A stretch of DNA of 13,522 bases from CAYXPG01 sp964564845. Lineage in GTDB: Bacteria > Planctomycetota > Phycisphaerae > Sedimentisphaerales > Anaerobacaceae. Shown here one piece after another: positions 1 through 7,032 of this stretch (position 1 is its first letter; every line of letters starts with the position of its first letter). Where the stretch lies: NCBI GenBank assembly GCA_964564845.1, contig CAZMCN010000053.1, forward strand, positions 1 through 13,522, given 5' to 3'. The notes under the pieces were generated by a model. That model was not told the origin of the DNA. It did no database searches and worked only from the letters and a program-made list of their open reading frames with translations. The position numbers and the translations under genes were made by a program.

Positions 1-1072
1 CATTGGGCATGGACGCATCGATAATAATATTATTCGGCAGGTGCAGGTTGGTAATACCTTTTGACGAATCGACCATAGCCAGTCTTGGACGGTTCTTATA
101 AACACCATCGATATCAGCTTCGATTTCGGCTTTCTTTTCAGGGTCAAGTCTGTTGAGCTTATCCAGGATGTCAGCAAGGCCGTTGTTCACATTAGCTCCG
201 ATTTCTTTGAGCACATCGGCATGTTTTTTAAGTACATCTTTATAGAATACAGAAACGCAATGGCCGAATATAATCGGGTCTGATACCTTCATCATTGTGG
301 CTTTAAGATGCAGCGAGAGCAATGCGGAATCTTTTTTAGCTGCGTCAATCTGTTCTTCATAGAATTTACGTAAAGCCGCAACGTTCATGACAGCCGTATC
401 GGCCACTTCACCTTCCTGAAGTGCGATATCATCTTTGAGGATTGTTGAATTGCCGCCGGCATCGACAAATTCGATTTTGGCACGGCATTGTTTGGCCATA
501 GTGACAGACTGTTCGGTGCCATAAAAATCCTTGCTGCTCATATGAGCAACACGAGCTTTAGAGCCTTTAGCAGGCCAAGGCTTCATCATTTTATGCGGAT
601 GCTTTTTGGCGAATTCTTTTACCGAAGCGGCTGCTCTGCGGTCGGAGTTGCCTTCCCGCAAAACAGGGTTCACAGCCGAGCCCAGCACTTTGGAAAATCT
701 GGCTTTCAGTTGTTTTTCTGCGTCGTTTTTTGGCTCTTCAGGATAGTCTGGAATGTCATATCCCTTTTTCTGCAGTTCTTTAATGGCCCCTTGCAGTTGG
801 GGAATCGTAGCGCTGATACAGGGCAGCTTAATAACATTCGCCTGCGGAGTCTTGACCAGTTTGCCCAGTTGACTGAGGCAGTCTTCGCTTTTTTGTTCTT
901 CGGTAAGATTGTCCGGGAAGTTTGCTATAATTCTGCCGGCAAGCGAGATATCTTTAGTTTCAACCTCGATACCGCAAGCCTTTGCGTAAGCCTTTACCAC
1001 CGGCAGTAATGAGTACGTTGCCAAAGCCGGTGCTTCGTCAACTTTAGTCCAAATAATATTGAATGTTGCCAT
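1..1072 (-). CDS. icd: Monomeric NADP-dependent isocitrate dehydrogenase, N-terminal part (3' end outside window)
   Basis: Oxidatively decarboxylates isocitrate to 2-oxoglutarate with NADP+ in the cytoplasmic TCA cycle. Reading the minus strand from the ATG at 1072-1070 gives 357 uninterrupted codons that run off the left edge; the family is about 740 residues, so roughly half is present. The N-terminus (DEAPALATYSLLP, then DISLAGRIIANFP at residues 41-53) is characteristic of the monomeric family, not the dimeric Icd. The substrate-binding stretch GSAVNPVLREGNSDRR spans residues 131-146 and holds Ser132, Asn135, Arg139 and Arg145, which as I recall are the isocitrate-binding positions in the Azotobacter enzyme. 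The visible end, IIIDASMPN, matches the conserved segment around the metal-binding Asp. Only a weak purine-rich stretch (AAAAGAAGA) precedes the start. The gene is divergent from the tRNA and the rest of the window. Confidence 0.95.
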   Translation of the reverse strand, partial: MATFNIIWTKVDEAPALATYSLLPVVKAYAKACGIEVETKDISLAGRIIANFPDNLTEEQKSEDCLSQLGKLVKTPQANVIKLPCISATIPQLQGAIKELQKKGYDIPDYPEEPKNDAEKQLKARFSKVLGSAVNPVLREGNSDRRAAASVKEFAKKHPHKMMKPWPAKGSKARVAHMSSKDFYGTEQSVTMAKQCRAKIEFVDAGGNSTILKDDIALQEGEVADTAVMNVAALRKFYEEQIDAAKKDSALLSLHLKATMMKVSDPIIFGHCVSVFYKDVLKKHADVLKEIGANVNNGLADILDKLNRLDPEKKAEIEADIDGVYKNRPRLAMVDSSKGITNLHLPNNIIIDASMPN

Positions 1073-1141
1073 TCTTCTTTTCGCCTGTTTTTTATACCAA
1101 AATTCCCAAAATTTTTACACTTCCTCTAACGACAGGGCAAT

Positions 1142-1171
1142 AGTATTACAGTGCCAGCTGCCTTTTGTAAA
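1142..1171 (-). promoter_or_regulatory. Candidate sigma-70 promoter for icd
   Basis: On the minus strand, TTTACA (1171-1166, 5/6 to the -35 consensus) is followed after 18 bases by AATACT (1147-1142, 4/6 to the -10 consensus). A TG one base upstream of the -10 makes it an extended -10. Transcription would begin near 1135, leaving a leader of about 60 bases before the icd ATG. This is motif matching only. Confidence 0.35.
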
Positions 1172-1346
1172 GAGTAAATATATTTTATTGAGGCGATTTT
1201 CTGCGTGCAAACCTCTTGAATTTTCGCTAAAAAGCCCTTTTATTCGCAAGATTAGGTTATGCACAGCCGGCTTTTCCGGCTATAATTTATAGTGCAAAAA
1301 CTGCTTTCCTGCTCAGGCATATTTTATGTGCGGCATGCAGGGGGAG

Positions 1347-1375
1347 TTGATACTTTCGAATAAATGCTTTAACAT
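1347..1375 (+). promoter_or_regulatory. Candidate sigma-70 promoter for tRNA-Lys
   Basis: TTGATA (1347-1352, 5/6 match) and TAACAT (1370-1375, 4/6 match) are separated by 17 bases. The tRNA starts 19 bases after the -10, consistent with a short 5' leader removed by RNase P. Spacing and position are good; the -10 is mediocre. Confidence 0.55.
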
Positions 1376-1393
1376 CTTGTTTCAGTGATTTTT

Positions 1394-1466
1394 GGGAGTG
1401 TAGCTCAGCTGGTAGAGCAACGGCCTTTTAAGCCGTAGGTCTTGGGTTCGAATCCCAACACTCTCA
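1394..1466 (+). tRNA. tRNA-Lys, anticodon UUU
   Basis: A complete 73-base cloverleaf can be folded by hand. The acceptor stem GGGAGTG pairs with CACTCTC (one G-U), with discriminator A at 1466. The D-arm stem is GCTC/GAGC. The anticodon stem ACGGC/GCCGT encloses loop CTTTTAA, giving anticodon TTT at 1427-1429 (reads AAA and AAG). The T-arm stem TTGGG/CCCAA encloses TTCGAAT. The 3' CCA is not encoded: TTTTTA follows the discriminator, so CCA must be added post-transcriptionally. It stands alone between icd and the radical SAM gene. Confidence 0.97.
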
Positions 1467-1559
1467 TTTTTATTCATAAAGAGCGAGAAGGTATCAAAAC
1501 AATATAAACAGGTTTTTGTGGTCGGCTCAAACCAGATAATCCTGACTCTTTAACCGATT

Positions 1560-2447
1560 ATGGCATCTTTGCCGGATAATATTGATTCTTTCAGCGAGAA
1601 CACAGGCAAATTGTGGGAGAATATGAATGCCTGTACGCTTTGCCCGCGAAAGTGCAGGGTTAATCGCATCAAAGGGGAAACTGGTTTTTGCGGTATCACA
1701 GATATGGCGGTGGTCAGCTCGGTAGGTCCGCATTTCGGAGAGGAATCGGAACTTGTAGGTTTCGGCGGGTCAGGGACGATATTCTTTGCCGGCTGCAACC
1801 TTGGCTGCATATTCTGTCAAAATTTCGACATCAGCCACCAGCGCCACGGCAACGAGATGACGATTGAACAGTTGGCGAAGTCTATGATTGAGCTGCAAAA
1901 CTACGGCTGCTGCAATATTAATCTGGTTACGCCAACCCACCTTGTCGCCCCTATTATGACAGCTATTGAATTGGCACGGAAGAAAGGTCTGAAGCTGCCG
2001 ATAGTTTACAATACCGGTGGGTATGACTCGGTCGAGACGCTGGAGCTTCTGGCCGGTATGGTGGATATTTATATGCCGGATATGAAGTATTCGGATTCAA
2101 AGGTTGCCGAGAAGCTTTCCGGCGCGGCGGATTATCCGCAGATAAACCGGGCCGCCCTTAAAGAGATGCACAGGCAGGTGGGGGATTTGCAGGTGGAAAA
2201 TGGAATTGCTTTGCGCGGCCTTTTGGTAAGGCATCTTGTTCTGCCGGAAGGTCTTTCAGGCAGTTTTGAAATAATAGACTTTTTAGCCGAAGAGATTAGT
2301 CAAGAGACCGCTATTAACGTAATGGGCCAGTATCGACCCTGCTATAAGGCCTCGACACATACCGAGCTAAACCGCGGACCTACGACCGAGGAGATAGGAA
2401 CGGCCCGCCGTTACGCAATCGAAAAGGGGTTGAATGTTCTTTTGTGA
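1560..2447 (+). CDS. PflX-like radical SAM protein (COG1313 type)
   Basis: A 295-residue radical SAM enzyme of the family annotated as PflX or 'pyruvate formate-lyase activating enzyme-like'; its substrate is not established. The SAM-binding [4Fe-4S] motif is C79-x3-C83-x2-C86 within FFAGCNLGCIFCQN. An N-terminal group C25-x2-C28-x3-C32-x11-C44 (CTLCPRKC...GFCG) is typical of the family and could bind a second metal centre. Later conserved blocks are VTPTHLVAPI (123-132), YNTGGYDS (150-157), DIYMPDMKY (169-177) and LPEGLSGS (228-235). An in-frame TAA at 1551 limits the start to 1560 or later. No SD precedes 1560. An alternative ATG at 1623 has GGGAG only three bases upstream, but starting there would leave two residues before the Cys cluster, and relatives usually have a longer lead. 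No pyruvate formate-lyase gene is nearby, so the 'activase' label should not be taken literally. Confidence 0.85.
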   Translation: MASLPDNIDSFSENTGKLWENMNACTLCPRKCRVNRIKGETGFCGITDMAVVSSVGPHFGEESELVGFGGSGTIFFAGCNLGCIFCQNFDISHQRHGNEMTIEQLAKSMIELQNYGCCNINLVTPTHLVAPIMTAIELARKKGLKLPIVYNTGGYDSVETLELLAGMVDIYMPDMKYSDSKVAEKLSGAADYPQINRAALKEMHRQVGDLQVENGIALRGLLVRHLVLPEGLSGSFEIIDFLAEEISQETAINVMGQYRPCYKASTHTELNRGPTTEEIGTARRYAIEKGLNVLL

Positions 2448-2550
2448 ATTATGTTTTGTTGCATTTGCAGCACATCTCGAAGAAGCGGTAACACACTAAA
2501 TGCCAGTTTTTACGTGAAATATGCGCAAACTGCGGCTACAATAGTAGCAA

Positions 2551-4599
2551 ATGGCAACATTCAAACTCAATAGTCAATTTAAGCCTTCCGGCGATCAGCC
2601 GCAGGCAATTAAGCGGCTCACAGAAGCTCTGCAGGCAGGTAAAAAGTTCCAGACATTGATGGGCGTTACCGGTTCGGGCAAAACATTCACAATGGCCAAC
2701 GTATTAGCCCAGTTCAACCGCCCCGTCCTGGTCATATCACACAACAAAACATTGGCCGCCCAGTTGTATGAGGAATTTAAAGAATTATTCCCTGAAAACG
2801 CCGTCGAATACTTTGTCAGCTATTACGATTATTATCAGCCGGAAGCTTACATTCCCCAGCGTGACATTTACATCGAAAAAGACGCCTCGAAGAACGACGA
2901 CCTCGACCGGCTTCGGCTCTCGGCCACAACTTCTCTGTCCACAAGAGACGATTGTATAATAGTCGCCTCTGTCTCCTGTATTTTCGGATTAGGCAGTCCG
3001 GAAGATTACAAGGCCTCGGTAGCGGCCGTTCGCATCGGCGACTCAATCGACAGAAACGAACTGCTCGGTCGATTTGCCGACCTGCAGTACAGCAGAAACG
3101 ATGTCGAATTTGCAAGAGGAACATTCAGGGTCCGCGGCGACGTGGTCGAACTGCATCCTTCTTACGAATCTTTTGCGATTCGATTCGAATTTTTCGGCGA
3201 CCAAATCGAAAAAATCAGCTATATAAACCCGATCTCCGCTGAAACATTGGCCGTTGAAAACCAGGTATTCATATATCCCTCTCAGCACTACATTATGCCC
3301 GCTAACAAGATTTCTTCCGCTATTGAGAGCATAAAGGCCGAGCTGGAAGCAAGATTGCAGCAGCTCCAGCAGCAGGGCAAACTGCTCGAGGCCCAAAGAC
3401 TGCAGGCCCGAACGATGTATGATATTGAAATGCTGGAGGAGGTCGGCTATTGCAGCGGGATAGAAAATTACACCAGGCACCTGTCCGGCCTGGCGCCCGG
3501 TGCCCGGCCATATACGCTGCTCGACTATTTCCCGAAGGACTTTTTGTTATTCATAGACGAATCCCACGCCACTATACCACAGTTGCGGGCGATGTGGGCC
3601 GGCGACAGAAGCAGAAAACAAGTACTGATTGAACACGGCTTTAGATTGCCCAGCGCGCTGGACAACAGGCCTCTGCGCTTCGAGGAATTTCAGGACAAGT
3701 GGGCCAAGGTTGTTTTCGTATCCGCCACGCCGGGGCCGTTCGAGCTGGAAAAATGTAACAATGAGGTCGTCGAGCAAATCATAAGACCGACAGGACTCAT
3801 TGACCCGCAAATCTCGGTGCATCCGGCGAGCAGGCAAATCCCGCACCTGCTGGGCGAAATCGAAAAGCGGGTCAAGGCCAAAGAGCGAACGCTCGTTACA
3901 ACCCTGACTAAAAGAACTGCTGAGGATTTATCGGGTTATATCACAAAGAAAGGTTTCAAATGCCGCTATCTGCACAGCGAAATCGACACGCTCGAAAGGA
4001 TTGAGATACTGCACGATTTGCGTCACGGCCAATTCGACGTGCTGGTGGGCGTCAACCTGCTGCGTGAAGGTCTTGATTTGCCGGAAGTTTCAGCCGTCGC
4101 GATACTCGATGCCGACAAGGAAGGATTTTTGCGAAGCCAGACCTCGCTGATACAGACCATAGGCAGAACCGCACGCAATATCAACGCCACTGTCTTGTTG
4201 TATGCCGATACCGTCACCAATTCGATGCAAAAAGCTATTGACGAAACAAACAGGCGCCGTAAAATCCAGTTAAAATATAATAAAGAGCATAACATTACGC
4301 CGGAAACGATAAGTAAGGAAATTCGCTCCAGCTTATCCGAGCAGATAAAGGCAAGGAAGACCGCCCGCGAAGCGGTGCGCTTCGGACAGACCGAATATGA
4401 TAAGGTCGAATTAGCAGGCCAAATCGAAAAAGAAATGCTCGAAGCGGCCGAACAGCTTGATTTCGAACGGGCTGCTTACCTGCGCGACCAGCTTCGCCAG
4501 TTGAAAGAGCTGCCCGAACTTGTCCTGCTCGATTCAAAGAAAAAAAAAGCAAAAAACCTGGCACTGAAAAAATTCAAAGGGCCTAAGAAAAAAGATTAG
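2551..4599 (+). CDS. uvrB: Excinuclease ABC subunit B
   Basis: UvrB is the damage-verifying helicase-like subunit of nucleotide excision repair. It is loaded by UvrA and then recruits UvrC for incision. The 682-residue product is colinear with E. coli UvrB from the first residues (FKLNSQFKPSGDQPQAI). Walker A is GVTGSGKT (38-45). The damage-probing beta-hairpin region is YFVSYYDYYQPEAY (87-100). The helicase DESH box is at 336-339, and motif VI is QTIGRTARN (535-543). The C-terminal UVR coiled-coil that contacts UvrC is at about 625-651. After it comes a lysine-rich tail (661-682, with KKKK and KKK runs). The start fits the family alignment although no SD is visible; a TACAAT (2537-2542) lies just upstream with no good -35. 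nadC follows after 43 bases, so the two are probably co-transcribed. Confidence 0.97.
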   Translation: MATFKLNSQFKPSGDQPQAIKRLTEALQAGKKFQTLMGVTGSGKTFTMANVLAQFNRPVLVISHNKTLAAQLYEEFKELFPENAVEYFVSYYDYYQPEAYIPQRDIYIEKDASKNDDLDRLRLSATTSLSTRDDCIIVASVSCIFGLGSPEDYKASVAAVRIGDSIDRNELLGRFADLQYSRNDVEFARGTFRVRGDVVELHPSYESFAIRFEFFGDQIEKISYINPISAETLAVENQVFIYPSQHYIMPANKISSAIESIKAELEARLQQLQQQGKLLEAQRLQARTMYDIEMLEEVGYCSGIENYTRHLSGLAPGARPYTLLDYFPKDFLLFIDESHATIPQLRAMWAGDRSRKQVLIEHGFRLPSALDNRPLRFEEFQDKWAKVVFVSATPGPFELEKCNNEVVEQIIRPTGLIDPQISVHPASRQIPHLLGEIEKRVKAKERTLVTTLTKRTAEDLSGYITKKGFKCRYLHSEIDTLERIEILHDLRHGQFDVLVGVNLLREGLDLPEVSAVAILDADKEGFLRSQTSLIQTIGRTARNINATVLLYADTVTNSMQKAIDETNRRRKIQLKYNKEHNITPETISKEIRSSLSEQIKARKTAREAVRFGQTEYDKVELAGQIEKEMLEAAEQLDFERAAYLRDQLRQLKELPELVLLDSKKKKAKNLALKKFKGPKKKD

Positions 4600-4642
4600 C
4601 CGCAAAAAGCCCAAAAGTAGCTGTAAGGAATAAAGGCAGAAA

Positions 4643-5515
4643 ATGAAAAAACCTGACATTGAAAAAATACGACCCTTAATCAAACTGGCGATTGAAGAGG
4701 ACCTCGGCCGAGGTGATGTTACCACTTCGCTTTTGTTCAAAGATGACACCGCCGCCAAAGCCGACATCGTATCACGCCAAAATATAATCGTATGCGGGAT
4801 GGACGTCGCCGCAGAGGTCTTTAGATGTTACAACGAGAATCTAAAGCTGAAAGTAATCGTAAATGACGGCGCCCCGGCCGGGGCCAATGATAAAATCGCC
4901 GAAATCGAAGGGCCGCTGCGCTCTATGCTAAGCGCCGAGCGGGTTGTGCTCAATTTCCTGCAGCGGCTAAGCGGCATAGCCACGACAACGCACAAATTCG
5001 TACAGGCCGTTTCCGGCACCGAGGCAAAAATTTACGATACCCGAAAAACCACGCCCGGCCTGCGGCTGCTTGAAAAATACGCCGTTCGCTGCGGCGGCGG
5101 GCACAACCACCGACTCGGTCTTTATGACGCTGTGCTGATTAAAGACAATCACCTTGCGCAATCTGGCGAAACCTTCTACTCAAAATTAAGCAATGCCGTA
5201 GCCGAAGCAAAAAACTTAAAAGATATTAACTTCATTGCCGTAGAGGTTGACAACATCGATGAGCAACTCGAAGACGTGCTAAAGATTGCCGGCATTGATG
5301 TTGTGCTGCTGGACAATATGGAGTCCTCACAGCTAAAACGAGCCGTCGAAATGCGAAATGCAATTTGCGGCAAAGGTCAAAAGCCGCTGCTGGAGGCCTC
5401 AGGCAAAATAACGCTGGACAATGTTTTCGACATCGCGGCCTGCGGCATTGACAGAATCGCCGTAGGCGCAATCACTCATTCGGCCCCGGCTGTTGACATC
5501 GGCGTTGACAGATAG
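4643..5515 (+). CDS. nadC: Nicotinate-nucleotide pyrophosphorylase (carboxylating), quinolinate phosphoribosyltransferase
   Basis: Converts quinolinate and PRPP to nicotinate mononucleotide, CO2 and pyrophosphate in de novo NAD synthesis. The 290 residues match the usual family length. Visible signatures include EEDLGRGDVTT near the N-terminus, SAERVVLNFLQRLSGIAT (97-114), DTRKTTPGLR (132-141), the basic GGGHNHRLGL loop (151-160), KDNH (167-170), EVDN (201-204), LLDNM (222-226), EASGKI (251-256) and the C-terminal GAITHSAPAVDIGVD. The ATG is preceded by AAAGG (4632-4636) with a six-base spacer, a good SD. It lies 43 bases downstream of uvrB. No nadA or nadB is present here, so the rest of the pathway must be elsewhere. 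The function is secure; the link with uvrB is only positional. Confidence 0.96.
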   Translation: MKKPDIEKIRPLIKLAIEEDLGRGDVTTSLLFKDDTAAKADIVSRQNIIVCGMDVAAEVFRCYNENLKLKVIVNDGAPAGANDKIAEIEGPLRSMLSAERVVLNFLQRLSGIATTTHKFVQAVSGTEAKIYDTRKTTPGLRLLEKYAVRCGGGHNHRLGLYDAVLIKDNHLAQSGETFYSKLSNAVAEAKNLKDINFIAVEVDNIDEQLEDVLKIAGIDVVLLDNMESSQLKRAVEMRNAICGKGQKPLLEASGKITLDNVFDIAACGIDRIAVGAITHSAPAVDIGVDR

Positions 5516-5646
5516 AGAAATTTTGCGACCCTTCCATAGTTACGGCACAAAAAAACAAAGCTTAAGTTTCGTTCTTCACCGCTTTCTGTTATACTATCGC
5601 TTCGAACTAATGGACAATATGCAATGAGAAATAAGGGATTAAAGTT

Positions 5647-7032
5647 ATGGCAGAGAATTTTGATTGTGTTGTAATCGGCGGCGGGCCGGGCGGATACGCA
5701 GCAGCGATAAGATGTGCCCAAAAGGGTGCTGCCGTCGGTTTGGTTGAAAAAGATGCGATGGGCGGGGTCTGTCTCAATCTCGGGTGCATCCCCTCCAAGG
5801 CCCTTCTCGGCTCGGTACATTTTCTCACCCTCGCCAAACACGCTTCGCTTATGGGCATTGACATCGCCGCTGTAACACCAAACTGGCCCAAAATGCAGGC
5901 AAGAAAAGACGCTATCGTGGCCGGATTTCGTAAAGGCCTGACAGGGCTGATACAGGCCAACAGGATAAAAATCTTTGAAGGCAGAGGTATCGTAACAGCT
6001 CCCGGCCGGGTAACAGTCCAAACTACTTCAGGCCCAACAGAGATTGAGGCAAAGAGTATAATCCTGGCGACCGGCTCGGCGCCGATGCCGCTGCCGGCTG
6101 TTGCATTCGACGGCCAAATTATTATCAGCAGTACAGAAGCGCTTAGTCTGCCGGCGATTCCACAGTCAATGGTAATCATCGGCGGCGGCGTAATCGGATG
6201 CGAACAGGCCTGTATCTATGCCGCCGCGGGGACCAAAGTAACCATCGTCGAGGCACTTTCGCAACTGCTGCCCAGCGAGGACGAATGGGTCGGTAAAATT
6301 ATGGCCAAAGAACTAAAAAAGCTCGGCATCGAATCGTCAACCAGCCAAAATGTTACCTCTGTTGACGTGGCAAACGGCTCAGCAAAGGTAACACTCCAGA
6401 GTGGTAACGTATTGGAAGCAGAAAAAGTGCTCGTAGCGGTTGGCAGAAAAGCCGTTTGCGATAAAGAAACTATTGACGCTCTTGGCTTAAAAATGAACGG
6501 CCCAGCGATAGCGGTCAATGAAAAAATGGAAACCAGCGTCCCCGGCGTTTATGCAATCGGTGACGCCATCGGCACAACCTATCTGGCCCACGGCGCATTT
6601 GCCGAAGCCGAAGTCGCAGCGGCAAATGCGACCGGCCACAATGAAAAAATGGGTGATTACTCGCTCATACCGCGGGCCGTCTATACCTTCCCCGAAGTGG
6701 CATCGGTAGGCAAAAATGAAACCGCCTGCGCCGAAGCCGGCATTGACACCGTCGTCGGAAAGGCAATGTTCAAAAGCAACGGCAGAAGCGTGGCTCACAA
6801 CGAAAACGTCGGCGAGATACACGTTATCAGAAACAGGGCAACCGATGAAATTATGGGCGTAACAATGGTCGGGGCGACCGTAACCGAAATGCTGGCAGCA
6901 GCCGGGGCACTCATCGGCAGCGCAGAAAAAATAACGGACGTCTGCTTCGCCCATCCGACCGTTTCGGAAGTCCTCAAAGAAGCGTGGGAAGACGCCTTCG
7001 GAATAAGTTTACATGTACCTCCAGGAAAATAA
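5647..7032 (+). CDS. lpdA: Dihydrolipoyl dehydrogenase (E3)
   Basis: An FAD-dependent enzyme that reoxidises the dihydrolipoyl arm of 2-oxoacid dehydrogenase complexes or the glycine cleavage system, passing electrons to NAD+. The 461 residues are of normal length. The FAD-binding motif GGGPGGYAAA is at 11-20, the redox disulfide is C42 and C47 in GGVCLNLGCIPSK, the NAD-binding motif is IGGGVIGCE at 178-186, the second FAD motif is SVPGVYAIGDAIG, and the catalytic His-Glu pair is H436 and E441 in AHPTVSE. A good SD (AAGGGA, 5633-5638) lies eight bases before the ATG. TATACT at 5590-5595 is a possible -10 with no clear -35. Its 3' end overlaps the lipB-lipA gene by 20 bases, placing it in a lipoate operon. 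No E1 or E2 genes are adjacent, so its partner complex cannot be told from here. Confidence 0.95.
   Translation: MAENFDCVVIGGGPGGYAAAIRCAQKGAAVGLVEKDAMGGVCLNLGCIPSKALLGSVHFLTLAKHASLMGIDIAAVTPNWPKMQARKDAIVAGFRKGLTGLIQANRIKIFEGRGIVTAPGRVTVQTTSGPTEIEAKSIILATGSAPMPLPAVAFDGQIIISSTEALSLPAIPQSMVIIGGGVIGCEQACIYAAAGTKVTIVEALSQLLPSEDEWVGKIMAKELKKLGIESSTSQNVTSVDVANGSAKVTLQSGNVLEAEKVLVAVGRKAVCDKETIDALGLKMNGPAIAVNEKMETSVPGVYAIGDAIGTTYLAHGAFAEAEVAAANATGHNEKMGDYSLIPRAVYTFPEVASVGKNETACAEAGIDTVVGKAMFKSNGRSVAHNENVGEIHVIRNRATDEIMGVTMVGATVTEMLAAAGALIGSAEKITDVCFAHPTVSEVLKEAWEDAFGISLHVPPGK

Larger units (their letters stand above)
1073..1393. other. Divergent intergenic region between icd and tRNA-Lys, with a hairpin
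   Basis: This AT-rich stretch separates two divergent transcription units and has no convincing gene. It contains the candidate icd promoter, the candidate tRNA promoter and a clean hairpin. The hairpin has AGCCGG at 1265-1270, a CTTTT loop, and CCGGCT at 1276-1281. Outer arms TGCAC (1260-1264) and GTGCA (1292-1296) could extend it around an unpaired AT segment. A perfect TATAAT (1281-1286) overlaps the right arm but has no good -35 at 16-18 bases. No T-tract follows the hairpin, so a terminator call is not supported. It might be a regulatory structure for either side. Confidence 0.5.

Noticed and set aside
488..1292. Plus-strand open frames opposite the left-edge gene (488-1009) and just beyond it (1059-1292)
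   Set aside because: The minus strand over 1-1072 encodes a clear monomeric isocitrate dehydrogenase. The plus-strand translations show no recognisable motifs and have no SD.
1394..1466. tRNA-Lys as an integration site (att) for a mobile island
   Set aside because: No integrase is present and I found no second copy of the tRNA 3' end in the window. The neighbours are housekeeping genes.
4701..4884. Two perfect 14-base palindromes in nadC (4701-4714 and 4871-4884)
   Set aside because: Both lie in coding sequence, the first over the conserved DLGRGD segment. GC-rich codons explain them, and nothing else marks them as sites.
4643..5515. nadC and uvrB as a DNA-repair/NAD functional module
   Set aside because: They are close enough to be co-transcribed, but nothing in the sequence links the two functions beyond position.
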